The notes: generated from the sequence alone by a model not told the origin. A DNA stretch of 64,000 bases from Peronospora farinosa (GCA_947646735.1 CANTFK010000982.1:141827-205826); one strand, 5' to 3'. Shown: positions 1-10,490, counted from the first letter of the stretch. Numbers and translations: made by a program.

Positions 1-1
1 A

Positions 2-274
2 TATTGCGCCAGCTCGGCAAGTACATTCGTACAGGGGGAAAATCCAAATGACAATGCTGCTGTTTCTAAGGCTATCGTGACAACCTCACGCGTCGTCGAG
101 TGCGTGTTGTGCAAGTATAAAGTTTCCGGTCACACTCATCCTGGTGTGCAGCCCACACCGCCCCCAGCTTTAGCAGAGACCTCTAGTGAATCAAATGAAG
201 AGGGAAAGAAACCAAGTAAGTCGCGCTCTGAGATTGAGAACCCACCATTCAAGCGCTTGTCGTCCTGGTTCTGA
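2..274 (+). CDS. 3' end of an unidentified gene running in from the left edge
   Basis: The frame is open from base 2 to a TGA at 272-274 and encodes about 90 residues without needing a start inside the window, so it is most likely the C-terminal part of a gene lying to the left. The tail carries a CxxC (ECVLCKY), a proline run (PTPPPA), an acidic/serine stretch and a basic end (KPSKSRSEIENPPFKR). It looks like a low-complexity hydrophilic tail. No family is recognised. The only GTG/ATG-like start inside (77) is arbitrary. Confidence 0.4.
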   Translation, partial: YCASSASTFVQGENPNDNAAVSKAIVTTSRVVECVLCKYKVSGHTHPGVQPTPPPALAETSSESNEEGKKPSKSRSEIENPPFKRLSSWF

Positions 275-764
275 TAAAAAATGTTGAAGTGCGACCCAAC
301 ATCAGTCCACAACCGCTAGCGAAGTACAATCAATGCAGACCAACGTATTTTTACTAGACCATGCCTCCGCTACAAAAAATAGTGCCCTGGAAGTATCACA
401 CAAGAAGAACACATTCCAGACTGGATACAGAATGTTCACGTTAACAGGGTGTTTGATACTGAAGTAGCCGCTCCAGCCTGGTTATGACCTAGGTCTTCGC
501 TACTAGTGGAGGCCGCAGTACACGGTTGTTTCAGCGCTGTTTGTTTAAACGAACCATATAGTAGCAGAGCGATTTCCATGGTAGCCAAAGATGCCGTGAT
601 CCTTGTTGCCAAGACTAGTTTGTTAATGTCGGACTATTTTGATGTTGTGATGCGGCCTTGGTCGTATCAACCGCTGTAGCGAATGTAGCAGCTTTCATCA
701 ACAAATATCATAGGATCGTACTCGTTGATGTTGAGGAGCCGTTGGCCGGCCCCGTATGCACTAG

Positions 765-1223
765 CATGCACCATCACACCTTTATAAATCTCCGAAGAAG
801 AACTTTCTACTTCGACCTCCTCACGATAGTCTCGGTAAATCTGTTAGCAAGCGTATCACTATTACTGATAATCGAGGTCTTTACGTCGCTCTCCACTGCA
901 ATATCTGCATCAATATCGGCGGCCTCACTCCGGTACAGCAGTGCGACTTCGACCTCCTCATTAACGAGGAATCCTCATCTCTGGTGACATTCAATACAAT
1001 CTCGATACACATGATGAGCAATAGTGGTGCCAAAAAGAACAAGAAGACCACGTTCACAGACGAAGATGAGGACTTTGTGGATCAAAACAATGGAGACAAT
1101 ACTGGTGATGCCCTTGACTCGTTCCAGCTCAGTCTGGAAGAAGAAGAAGAAGACGGTCAAGACGAGAAACAATCCATAAGCAAGACAAGCAGTCGGACAG
1201 GTACCAAGCGGATTAGATTCTAG
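765..1223 (+). CDS. Unresolved open frame, possible last exon of a gene
   Basis: A frame stays open for about 152 codons from 765 to a TAG at 1221-1223. It lacks a convincing start: the first ATGs (1011, 1014) lie deep inside. The second half is strongly biased in composition: a basic run, an acidic stretch (TDEDEDF), then five consecutive Glu, then a basic end (RTGTKRIRF). This resembles the C-terminal tail of a nuclear protein. Upstream, 275-764 shows only short frames broken by stops. Either this is a terminal exon whose upstream splice I cannot place, or a decayed gene. The function is not recognised. Confidence 0.3.
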   Translation, partial: HAPSHLYKSPKKNFLLRPPHDSLGKSVSKRITITDNRGLYVALHCNICINIGGLTPVQQCDFDLLINEESSSLVTFNTISIHMMSNSGAKKNKKTTFTDEDEDFVDQNNGDNTGDALDSFQLSLEEEEEDGQDEKQSISKTSSRTGTKRIRF

Positions 1224-1276
1224 ACGTAATACTTGAATACACTACATTGATATGGGTAGTACGTACCTCTCTCTGT

Positions 1277-1933
1277 CTACTTTGTCTTGTTAATGTTTTG
1301 ACTCTTGAGCTCATTCGGATCAATGTTGTTCTTTCGTAGTAACTCGTTAAATTCTTCATTGTACTTGTCCGTCTCAGCATTTGCCATCCGTGGGCCGTGG
1401 TCTGGATATTTGTCCTGGTAACGTCGTAACATACTAGAATGAAGTTCATTCCAACTCACACTATCATCCGTGTCGTTTTCTTTGGCCTTTTTGTCCCGTA
1501 ATTCTTGTTCCACTTTCCGAAGACCATCAAAAAGTTCCTTCGTCCTATTCTTTGTCTTTTGACTCTTTTGCATGTCCAAGGAAACAAGTCGATTTCCATC
1601 TGTCATAAGCTCTTTAATCTCTTCTTCTTCAGAGCTTTCAATGGTCAATTCTGGAGACAAAATGGGTCTCTCCGTCTCTTTTTCTTGTGCTGTCGCCTCG
1701 TTGTTCAGCTGCTGATTAAACCAACGCGCTCCCAAGAAAAGTACCAAAAGTGCCACATAATATTTAATCACAGGTGTCAAAATGCTGATAAAATCCCATA
1801 GCGATCGTGGTGCCAGTGGCAGCTCCAACTCCATTTTCTCGGGTGCTACGGTCATTATCACAATTGTCGACGTCAAATCAAAATGTAGCCATACTAGATA
1901 TTGTGCACATTTTATATGGTACATGGTACCCAT
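1277..1933 (-). CDS. Hypothetical protein with one membrane segment and a charged coiled-coil tail
   Basis: The frame encodes up to 218 residues. The more natural start is probably the Met at residue 27 (base 1855, beginning MTVAPEKMELEL), giving about 192 residues. One hydrophobic segment lies near residues 53-70 (around KYYVALLVLFLGARWF). It is followed by an acidic linker with SSEEEE and a long Glu/Lys-rich, helix-prone tail (residues about 90-218), which suggests a single-pass protein with a cytosolic coiled coil. No catalytic motif is seen and no family is recognised. It converges with the open frame ending at 1223; only 53 bp separate the two 3' ends, as in a compact genome. Confidence 0.6.
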   Translation of the reverse strand: MGTMYHIKCAQYLVWLHFDLTSTIVIMTVAPEKMELELPLAPRSLWDFISILTPVIKYYVALLVLFLGARWFNQQLNNEATAQEKETERPILSPELTIESSEEEEIKELMTDGNRLVSLDMQKSQKTKNRTKELFDGLRKVEQELRDKKAKENDTDDSVSWNELHSSMLRRYQDKYPDHGPRMANAETDKYNEEFNELLRKNNIDPNELKSQNINKTK

Positions 1934-2756
1934 AATCTCTGTTCATTACTGATCATTGCAAAAATAGACAATCAATCGTCAATGGGACGTTTTACAATGT
2001 ACAGAGGGAATACTTAGGGCGGAATAAATGCGTAGTAATATGTATGTTCTTGTTAAACTCTTCAAGTTAAATCGTAGTACGATAATTGATACAGAGGTAG
2101 TATGTTGTGACTATTGCAACGCATTTGTAGAACCATTGGTAGCATGGAAATAAAAGGTTTCTGACAGACCCCAGTAGGTTCCAATCCAAGATTACGGCAT
2201 TACGACAAGTCGAGAAGCACTCGAATATCGTCGAACGAATCAATGTGTTTGAGACGATGAAAAGGGTGCATCTTGTGCTAGAAATTTGAACAATTTGCTG
2301 TGTGGTTACCACTCGGAAGGAAAAAAAGGTCAGACAACCGAAATGATGGCGAACATCAAGACGTGCAACTTGGAAGTTGATGGATGACGGCTGGACGACT
2401 ATTTAGTATCGGAGCAAAAAGGTCTTGTACGGCATCTTTTAGTTTTGAATTCCGATCATCGATTCGACATGAAGGAGGTGATAAAGTATTGGTGGATCAC
2501 CGGCTCGTCCACATCTGTAACTCGTCACGCCTTCGATCTATTGCTGTCATTAACAAATTTACTTTTGGTTTAGCCATGTACCAAGAGCACACAAATCAAA
2601 AAAAGTATGACGTCTTCATGGATTGTGTTGTTTTGACTTGTTAACTGACGTACATTGAGATTAAGCGTGTTGTTAATTTGGACGGCGGGATAGTCTCGCT
2701 ACGGTAATCAGAGTGTGCTTCAAAGGACGGTCATGGTAGTCATGATGATAAAAACA
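1934..2756. other. No supported gene
   Basis: Short frames occur on both strands, for example an 86-codon plus frame at 2384-2644, but none has family resemblance or clear coding character. The minus strand from 2577 downward reads about 25 plausible residues from an ATG before a stop. That is too little to call. Confidence 0.4.
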
Positions 2757-3357
2757 CTAGTAGTGTAGAAGTAGCGGGTCGATCCGTGTAAGTTTTAGTG
2801 CCGAGGACTGTATACAGCTCGGACGCGATCGAGACCAAAAAGCGTTTCCTTGGAAGATGTCATGACGGACAGATAAGCACATCATGGAATCAACTATTCA
2901 ACCCAGCATCTTTGTGTACTTAGAGTTCGCCAAATACACCGACGGGTAGAACACAAAGTTTTTTGCACTTACAAGTCTGGCTGAGGTCCCATACAGATCT
3001 CGGAGTGTCAACCTTTTGCTCCTTTTGGCAAAAATGTGATGGGAATCGGTCAACACAGTCTGTGAAAGTATGCTGGGGTTTTCAGTATTTGTCCTGAATT
3101 GATTACAGGAATGACAAAGCTGTGCTTTGTACAGCGCAATTCAGGATATCATACGTCTTTGCAAGGCGACACATAACCCAATCATGTTGGTAAGACCGAT
3201 GTCCTCGGACACCTTCACTTTAGATCGTTTCATCACTCCGTCTTGACTTCCGAGTACCAAAACATACAAGCGTCCACTCAAAGCTGTTTCCACTTGTCAG
3301 GACCTCAAGCCAAAAACACCATGCTACGATCCAAACAAAGAGACTAGAGTAGAACAC
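2757..3357 (-). pseudogene. Decayed coding region, family not recognised
   Basis: Reading the minus strand from about 3357 to a TAG at 2757-2759 gives one continuous frame of roughly 200 codons, interrupted by a few stop codons (at 3297-3299 and two more inside) but otherwise protein-like. Recognisable stretches include ALSGRLYVLVLGSQDG, RSKRLTLRDLYGTSARL and VRHDIFQGNAFWSRSR. A frame kept over this distance with isolated stops suggests an old gene or transposon-derived gene that has lost function. I could not assign it: it lacks DDE or RT motifs that I can see. Confidence 0.35.
3092..3146. repeat. Nested inverted repeat (hairpin)
   Basis: Outer arms of 10 bp pair exactly (TCCTGAATTG at 3092-3101 with CAATTCAGGA at 3137-3146). 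Inside, 7-bp arms pair exactly (ACAAAGC 3114-3120, GCTTTGT 3124-3130) around a TGT loop. It lies within the decayed coding region on the minus strand. Confidence 0.5.
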
Positions 3358-3675
3358 CTGGAATCCGTATAAGCTCATACGATTCAGTATGAAAAAGTAA
3401 GCAAAGCAGTCTTACCTTGAAAAACTCCGTTTTGAACGATCACTTCTTTCCAAAAGTGTGCTACGATCTCACAACCTCCTGATGTTCCTTAGCACATAGG
3501 CGCTTGACACGCAAACAAAAACTATCTCGGATCTTCATTCTCGTGGTATTACTATGGGCAATTGCTTACAAGGTGCGTGAGTTGTATCAAGAGATATTAT
3601 GATATGGGCTGTACATCAGTAGCACTACGACTGCTATCCCAGTATAAAATTATAACAAACAGCATGTACAATGTA

Positions 3676-5670
3676 CTAGTTGCACTGGCCAAGCTGATGG
3701 TCTGCCACCGTTTCGTCGGTATTCTCGGCAATGACCTTGAGTGCCATAATATCGTCATTGACGTTGCAGATGGTCAATAGACGGTCTACAAGAAAGCTAC
3801 ATGCGACATAGAGAGCCCAGGTGGATGGCAATGTGTTCACACCAAAAACAGTTCTGTACATGGTAGACATAACCACCATGCTACCGTTTGGAACTGGTGG
3901 TGTGCTGACGCACGCTACGATCGTTAGGAAGAAGATCGCTACAAGGCGCAAGAAAGTAATTTCGTCACCATTGCCGGATGACTCCGCCAAAAAAATGATG
4001 CCAACTGGATAGTACCATCCAGAGCCCGACATGTTCGTAAGGACACCGACAGAAACTACGAACGTGGCGATTGACTGTGAGCACACTCGAGCTTTCTGGA
4101 TGCAGCTGAGAGTCACAGGAGCAGTAGCCAGCGACGAGGAAGAGCTGAAAGCGAAGAGGTACGAGCGAATCATGTGGTGCATGTGGGGGTATGGATTACA
4201 GCGAGCGAGGAGGAACACGATGAACGGGTATACGATCCAAATCTGCAGTGTTGTGGCTAAGGCGCAAGCCACAAGAAACATGTAAACTTTGGGCAAATTG
4301 CTCACAGCGGCCTGGTTGGACGCAAAAGCTCCGGCGATGATGGAGACGACGGTAACAGGCGTTGTCCAGATGAGCCATTCCATGGCCAGGAGAAAAGTGT
4401 TGCGCAGCTGCATCAGCACCAGGTACAAATAGTTCACACGATGGGTATTGGAAAAGTAGTTTCGTCCTGCGATTGAGCCGAACGCCATACCGAAGACGAT
4501 GATTGCCAGTAGATCGCCGTCTGCCAACGAGGCAAAGACGTTGTTCGACACCATAGACTCCAGAGTCAAGATCAGATGCTTACTGAAAGTCAGCTCCGGG
4601 ATCACCACGTTGCTGTTCGTCTCGAACACGTTATGCACGTTGCCCAGTACGAAAGCATTTTCCAGTGACATTTCCGTGGCATTGGAAGAGCAGGTAATGC
4701 TCTTGTTGGTCAGCATCTCCAGCTTGAGTCCGCTCGAACAAGTTAGCCTCACTGTGTTAGTGTGAGGACTAACAAACTTGTTCGGGAGACGGAACAGAGG
4801 TCGAAAGACCAAGGCCAAACTGATGCCCACGACCGTCGAAACCACCCACCCCGTCGCGAAAATCTTAAGTGTTTGCAATCCAATGATCGAGACTTTGCCG
4901 ATGAACACAATGTCGCCTACCGCCACTGCCACCGCGCAGAACACGTAAGGCACCACGAGAGCGTTAACAGCTCGCAAGAACAAGTCACCAGGTAACAAAA
5001 TCCACTGCGCCGCGATGTCAGACACGCCGACATGGGCGAATACGATGCCAAGGGCGACTCCGACCACGATTCCGACGATCATGTGCTTTGCCGATACGTT
5101 GAGATTGCTTCTGTTGCCTCGATAGCTCTTAGTCAGATCTGGTCGCTTTTTCTCCCGACAGTCAGTACTGGAGATGAAAGGCATTGTTGTAGGCTCAACG
5201 TCGTCGTAGTCAGTTGGAGCAAACAACGAAGTGCTGCTTTCGGTATTGCCAAGCGTATTGGACTTCATGAAAGCTGCTACCGGATTTGAATGCTGGCGAT
5301 TGGTGATGAAGTTGGTTCGGATGTCATCCCTGCCCAGATCACGGCTTATCTGGAGGTTTGCAGAGCTCGTGGATGTTGGACGACTTCCAGTTGTAAAATT
5401 GGTGCGAAGATAGTTAGTCGTGGGTAGCGGGGGTGCTTGGGGTGGAACATGCTGCGAAATGGGCAGCATTGTGGGCGATGTAGGCACAAACAAACCGTCG
5501 CTGGTCGACTGGGGTCGCTGTTGTTGCTGGTCGTCATTGTGTTGACTCGGTTGGTCGTCGTCGTCGTCGTGGCCTTCTCGCAAAACCCGCTGCTGCTCCT
5601 CCTCCATCCGTACGACAGACGCGGGTGGTCGCATGCCCACAAAATCAGCAAAGACGCCTATTGGCATCAA
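3676..5670 (-). CDS. Dicarboxylate/amino-acid:cation symporter (SLC1/DAACS family)
   Basis: A single-exon protein of 664 residues. Residues 1-195 are a long cytosolic tail rich in Asp, Gln, Ser and Thr. From about residue 197 the family's membrane core follows, with TM1 around MIVGIVVGVALGIVFAHVGV and a large extracellular loop near residues 300-370. The re-entrant serine-rich hairpin (SSSSSLATAP, about 506-515) corresponds to the family SSSSAATLP signature. The substrate/cation-binding helix motif NMSGSGWYYPVGIIFLAE (about 545) stands where transporters of this family have NMDGT. The final hairpin region contains TPPVPNGSMVVMS. Members are trimeric plasma-membrane carriers that couple Na+ or H+ entry to uptake of glutamate, aspartate, neutral amino acids or C4-dicarboxylates. 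The change from NMDGT to NMSGS removes the usual Asp, so substrate preference should not be guessed. Confidence 0.9.
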   Translation of the reverse strand: MMPIGVFADFVGMRPPASVVRMEEEQQRVLREGHDDDDDQPSQHNDDQQQQRPQSTSDGLFVPTSPTMLPISQHVPPQAPPLPTTNYLRTNFTTGSRPTSTSSANLQISRDLGRDDIRTNFITNRQHSNPVAAFMKSNTLGNTESSTSLFAPTDYDDVEPTTMPFISSTDCREKKRPDLTKSYRGNRSNLNVSAKHMIVGIVVGVALGIVFAHVGVSDIAAQWILLPGDLFLRAVNALVVPYVFCAVAVAVGDIVFIGKVSIIGLQTLKIFATGWVVSTVVGISLALVFRPLFRLPNKFVSPHTNTVRLTCSSGLKLEMLTNKSITCSSNATEMSLENAFVLGNVHNVFETNSNVVIPELTFSKHLILTLESMVSNNVFASLADGDLLAIIVFGMAFGSIAGRNYFSNTHRVNYLYLVLMQLRNTFLLAMEWLIWTTPVTVVSIIAGAFASNQAAVSNLPKVYMFLVACALATTLQIWIVYPFIVFLLARCNPYPHMHHMIRSYLFAFSSSSSLATAPVTLSCIQKARVCSQSIATFVVSVGVLTNMSGSGWYYPVGIIFLAESSGNGDEITFLRLVAIFFLTIVACVSTPPVPNGSMVVMSTMYRTVFGVNTLPSTWALYVACSFLVDRLLTICNVNDDIMALKVIAENTDETVADHQLGQCN

Positions 5671-6183
5671 GGAGCGACTTGAAAGATGAGAAATTGGCTC
5701 AAATTGAGTTCCACATTCACCTTCAAAACCTTGTCTCTGACGTTGTCATTATTGCTGGCTCCACTCAATTCCAAGGACTTGTGAAAGCGAGTCAGGATTA
5801 GCTCACGAACAGAGACGTGAGGAAGTGATTGAGGGTGAGAGATGTCGGTGTGCTTGACAACGGGCTCTGACTTGTTGACTGCACTACCGTATCGACCGAC
5901 ATTTCATTCGAACAGTTTTGGATTTTCATTCACATTGTTAACACTTAGCGGTGGCTTTGAATCCATTCGATGTCTTCCATCCGTCCATTTGTTTCAATTG
6001 CTTGTCATGTTTTGCAAATACTCTTTCTTTGCTGCACTCCGACTTCAAGGACTTTTCTGTTGAAGTCATAATGTAGTCGAGCAAGTGGCTCCCCTCACTT
6101 TTTGTGGTAAGCCCCGCGTTGAATAAGCCCTTCCGACCAGCAGAAATGTCGAAAGATATGCACTTGAGGAGGACAAGGACCTA
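5671..6183. other. No gene seen
   Basis: This is the upstream flank of the symporter gene. No frame on either strand has recognisable coding character. It is probably 5' regulatory sequence for the symporter plus intergenic DNA. Confidence 0.4.
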
Positions 6184-6247
6184 CAGCATTGATCAATTGA
6201 CATCGATCAATTGTCTTGGAAGTACAATGTGATTGTACTCAATGCTG
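6184..6247. repeat. Three-part inverted-repeat structure (potential three-way junction)
   Basis: Outer arms CAGCATTGA (6184-6192) and TCAATGCTG (6239-6247) are exact inverted repeats. Between them are two further perfect hairpins: CAATTGA/TCAATTG (6194-6200/6207-6213, 6-nt loop) and AGTACAAT/ATTGTACT (6221-6228/6232-6239, 3-nt GTG loop). All three stems can form almost together; base 6239 is shared. It sits in intergenic DNA between two minus-strand genes. Confidence 0.5.
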
Positions 6248-6496
6248 CATCCATTCCTACAGCGCACTCTGAATTGACATTGATAGGCGAAGTCTGTCGG
6301 TGACGCTGCAAGTAATGTCATATGTCTCGCTTCGTGTGGACAGGTGGCTGATGGCAGCGTAAAAGAAGCGTCAAAGACGTCGCATACCTACAAACTCGAA
6401 ACCGTTCGTTTCGACCTGTCCACTCTTTGGTATGATCGTGTGTCGGCCAATCTACACGTGACTGCGTGTGTGCAATGTCATATTGCATTCTCCTAC

Positions 6497-7447
6497 TCAA
6501 GACGCGACCATGGGCCTGAACATCACGAATATGCTGCTGCAGAAGACGCGGTGGGTGGCGTCCAAGTTGTCGCTGCGGAGGTGGCAGTTCAAGAAGCGGT
6601 CGAGCATGGAGGCCACACAACTACGGCCAATTGCGCTGGCCGGTGCCAGTAGATGCTTTACAGGTTCTTCCACGCAGTGCAATCATTTTTCTCGGACGCC
6701 TTCAGGTGCGCAGTACGAGCAGGGGAAATACAGTTCAGGTGGAGGAGACTCCAGTGTCGTGGACAGCAGGTGAAAGATCTGCCGAATGTGCGAGCGCAAG
6801 TTCTCACCCTTGAGTATGAGTCGACAGTATCAGAGCTTTTGTTCATTGGATTGCAAGTCAGCCTTTATGCTCGGTCATGATGAGACTGCATAGCTTGCAA
6901 GAAGTCTACAGGACCTAATAGTCGATTGCTGGTTTTGAAATGTAGACACTGTTGACATGATCGTCTCGGTCCTTGGGTCAATGGAATCCCAGTAGGCAGC
7001 GAGCGTGGTCAAGTTGACAAATTCGATGGAGGCGTATTGTCACGAGCAAAAGAAGAGAAGAGTTGACAGCGCACCGAATGGAAACTGAACGAAAAATAAA
7101 GAGGTCAACTCAGATCCATGATTTCGGTGGAACTCAAAGAGAAGCTCAAGAACCCTTAAGCGTCAAGTGGTTGTCTACCCGACGGAGGTATGCACGTGCA
7201 AGCGCAAAGAGGATCTGCTGGTTTTCAGAGCAAGACAGAGTTGACGGCAGTGACCCCGTTCCATGTCGTCGTCTTCCAGCTTCCGTGCCATGTCATGAAT
7301 TGACATTTTTCTTTGTCCATTCTGAAGACTCAAATCACTATCACACTTACTAGTTTCATGTTCAAAGAGTTCGTTCGACACCATGACGGAAGAAGTCAAG
7401 GAGTTGCTTAACAGACAAAAAATGTAGCCATCTCTTCCATCCATCAC
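6497..7447 (-). pseudogene. Decayed or unresolved multi-segment gene, family not recognised
   Basis: Coding-like segments follow each other on the minus strand. One frame from 7036 to the TGA at 6497-6499 contains EFVNLTTLAAYWDSIDP, GENLRSHIRQIFHLLSTTLE, PPPELYFPCSYCAPEGV and ASMLDRFLNCHLRSDNLDA, with a marked preference for C at third codon positions. It is broken by three in-frame stops. The first two can be removed by a 78-nt GT-AG excision ending near 6821, but the third (TGA between EGVREK and LHCVEEPV) has no fitting intron. A different frame upstream (7217-7163) reads QILFALARAYLRRVDNHL, and the segment near 7300 reads DMARKLEDDDMERG. Either this is a pseudogene or a gene whose introns I cannot resolve. 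Its 5' end would lie head-to-head with MCM9, within 25-90 bp. Confidence 0.35.
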
Positions 7448-7470
7448 GTTTTAATGCCAGAATCCAGACC

Positions 7471-10296
7471 ATGTCATCGACTACTACCGACAAAGGAACG
7501 GGTGCTCATTTTGAGCGCTTGGCATCGAAATACCAAGTGACGTTTGCGCGTTTTCTACGTCGTCACTATCGCTCTGAGCTGCAGCAATTGTATCAACGTC
7601 TGTGTCTTGTGTCAAAGCCCTTGACTGCTCTGAATTCATCGCCAGAGTCGAATCTCTTTGTCTATAGTCAACGCGTATGTGCACAGCGTCTGCTCGACTT
7701 CAATGTCCAGCTCGGAACGCTTTTGTTCCGTCACCCTGAACAGCTTCTACCTCTGTTTCATATGGCACTAGCCAACGAGGTCGGTCGCAATGCTAGTGAC
7801 AAACCACTGGACGGTGACGGCCTGCCATCCATTCCACTTAAACTCAGACGCAAACTCAAGGTGCGGGTCGAGAATTTGCCCCCCGTAGCACCACTTCGAA
7901 AGCACGCTATCAGTGCAATCAGGTCCAACGATGTAAAGCAGCTCATTCAGATTGCAGGCACGGTGGTACGCACAGGAGTGGTGCGTTGAGTGTGGAACTT
8001 GCATCAGCTCTAGGGATCTCGCTGACTATCTATTGTGCAGATTAAGATGCAGGAGACGGAGAGAGAGTACCAGTGCTGCAATGTGCGGTGTGGACACCGG
8101 TTCTTGGTCAAGTCGGACCCAGAGCAGGGCAACGTGCTGGAGATTCCAGTAAGAAAATGAGATGCTGTTCCTCGAAGAAGCGATGGGCTGACTGTTTCTT
8201 GTGTGCTCTTTGCTTGACTGCAGAAAGTTTGTCCGTCGGATAGTACTGGAGACACGAGCAGTGGCGGTAAGAAGCCATGCAAGTCGATGCAGTTCATGCC
8301 TCTTGGTGGAGCTGAGGGCAGTGTGGTATCGGACCACCAGGTGATTAAGATCCAGGAGCAGGCATCCAAGTTAGGCGTTGGCTCCATTCCAAGGTCGATG
8401 CTGGTTGTACTGGAGGACGATCTGGTAGACTCCGTGAAGGCTGGAGATCAGGTCGTGGTGGTGGGCATCCTAATGCGCACATGGAAACCTTGTGTGAGAG
8501 GAGTACGCTGCGACCTGGAGACGACAATCAAAGCTAACAGCATTCGCATTAAGAATGCGTCGACATCGCATGTCCTCGTTACTGAAGAGTTGCGAGCAGA
8601 GTTTGCACACTTTTGGGCAAAACACCGACAACATCCAGTGCGAGGACGCAACGAAATCGTCGCAAGCATTTGTCCGAAAGTTTACGGGCTGTTTATTGTT
8701 AAACTTGCGGTGGCGCTTACAGTGATCGGCGGAGTCTCGTACGTCGATGACACTGGCATGAAGACGCGTGGCGAACCACACATACTCTTGGTCGGCGATC
8801 CTGGTACAGGGAAATCTCAGTTTCTCCGTTTTACGGCCGAGCTCAGCCCCCGCTCGGTTCTTACAACGGGTATTGGCACGACAAGCGCTGGACTGACCTG
8901 TACAGCAGTCAAGGATGGCGGCGAGTGGATGCTGGAAGCTGGTGCCTTGGTGCTAGCAGATCGCGGCGTGTGTTGCATCGACGAGTTCAGTAGCATTCGC
9001 AATAACGATCGTACGTCCATCCATGAAGCCATGGAGCAGCAGACACTGAGCGTGGCAAAGGCTGGTCTAGTGTGCAAATTGAATGCACGAACCACAATCT
9101 TTGCCGTGACGAACCCAAAGGGCCGATATGACCCGACGAAAGACGTGTCTGTAAACACAAGCATCGCTAGCCCTTTACTTAGTCGGTTTGACCTCATTCT
9201 CGTGCTGCTGGATCGCATGAACCCGCGTTGGGACAATGTCGTCTCCTCTTTCATCCTCAAACAGGCCGTTGGGACGAATACCAGTGTAAAAGAAGAAGCT
9301 GAATACCATGAGAACGAGTCAGCGTTCAAGTCAGTGGATAGACAAGAGCCACGATCGTCGGCACCGGAGGAAGGTCCATCGGTGTGGAGTATCCAAACAC
9401 TGCAAGCATATATCTGTTACGTAAAGGATAAGTATGAGCCCCAACTGAGTCGTGCGGCAATGACAATACTCCAGCGTTATTACCAGCGACAGCGGGCATC
9501 TGATAGTCGTAGTGCAGCTCGCACAACAATTCGACTTCTGGAGAGCCTCACGAGACTCGCACAGGCCCATGCAAGACTGATGTGCCACTCCGAAGTAGCT
9601 GTCATGGATGCCGTCGTTGCCGTCTTTGTCATGGAAGTGAGCAAGTCCACAGATAATTGCTCCGATATGCTGGAGGGAGGCGTCGAGTCGGTCTTGCACT
9701 CTAACTTTTCTGAAAATCCACAGGAAGAGTATCTGCTCCAAGAAAAACTTGTTCTGGACTATCTGATGCTGCAAGAATTTAGCACAGCAGACGATAGCCA
9801 ATCCGACTTCGCAGCGTCCGAACCACCTACCAGTTCACAGAACCATCCATTGCAACAACAACCCGATCCCGTTACTAGGTACCCTCTCGCCACCGACAAA
9901 TATCAAGAGGCTGACGTCAAAGACGAATTTGCTGGTGATGTGTGTTTTCCCGGGAATAAAGAACAACAAGTGCCCGTCGCAAGCAGACCATGGTATGGAA
10001 ACCAACAGCAGAATGGAGGTACCCATTCTGACCGAAAACAACGGCACGAGAGTTCTTCATTGCAAAGTGTTCCGTGGAGTCAGCGACAGCACTCACTCAC
10101 TCTGGCGCCAATTTCTCAAAGCAAAGTCAATGGTGACGAAGACTTGGATATCATGGACGACTATCGTCGTGGTCTGTGCAGTCAAAACCGAAAAGAGGAC
10201 TCTGACGCGCCGTCGGAGACGCGTTTTGATTTTGGTCGCTGGAGTCAACAAGCCAAGGCAAGTCATGAGTCGATTATCAGCAAGTGGAAAAAGTAA
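7471..10296 (+). CDS. MCM9: DNA helicase MCM9 (3 exons: 7471-7980, 8041-8148, 8224-10296)
   Basis: The spliced product is 896 residues. Introns 7981-8040 and 8149-8223 begin with GT and end with CAG, and both fall between codons; the splices join TGV to IKMQETEREY and EIP to KVCPSD as the family requires. Order of parts: MCM N-domain/OB fold (1-370) with a zinc-binding segment (CCNVRCGHRF near 182 and further Cys after the second splice). The AAA+ core follows, with Walker A GDPGTGKSQ (about 398-406), Walker B CCIDEF (about 456) and arginine finger SRFDL (about 526), then the C-terminal helical domain (QRYYQRQRASDSRSAARTTI). TTGIGTTSAGLTCTAVKDGG and SPLLSRFDLILVLLDRMN resemble MCM9 rather than MCM2-8. 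MCM9 works with MCM8 in homologous recombination and mismatch-linked repair in the nucleus. The start has good context (GACCATGT). The C-terminal 200 residues are polar and probably disordered. It is shorter than the human protein (about 1,140). Confidence 0.95.
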
Positions 10297-10353
10297 ACTA
10301 TCGAACAAATGAAACCTAGACATGCTGGTTCATTTATGAGCTTCCTCCACACG

Positions 10354-10457
10354 TTACACGTGCATCAACGAGTACAGCAAATGCACGTTTTTCCGACTCT
10401 CAAAGTCCTGAATGACGTCGATAATGTCATCGTCGAGACCATTCAGCACATTGATCT

Positions 10458-10490
<33 letters not shown>

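Noticed and set aside
2384..2644. 86-codon plus frame
   Set aside because: No family resemblance, weak codon character and no supporting context.
6690..6700. In-frame TGA read as selenocysteine in the minus-strand frame
   Set aside because: No selenoprotein family is recognised, no SECIS-like element was identified, and other stops in the same frame point to decay.
6468..6773. Plus-strand frame with a good start context (GACCATGG at 6510) and G-ending codons
   Set aside because: The opposite strand in the same place has a stronger C-ending codon preference and a longer protein-like frame; the plus frame looks like its shadow. Not fully excluded.
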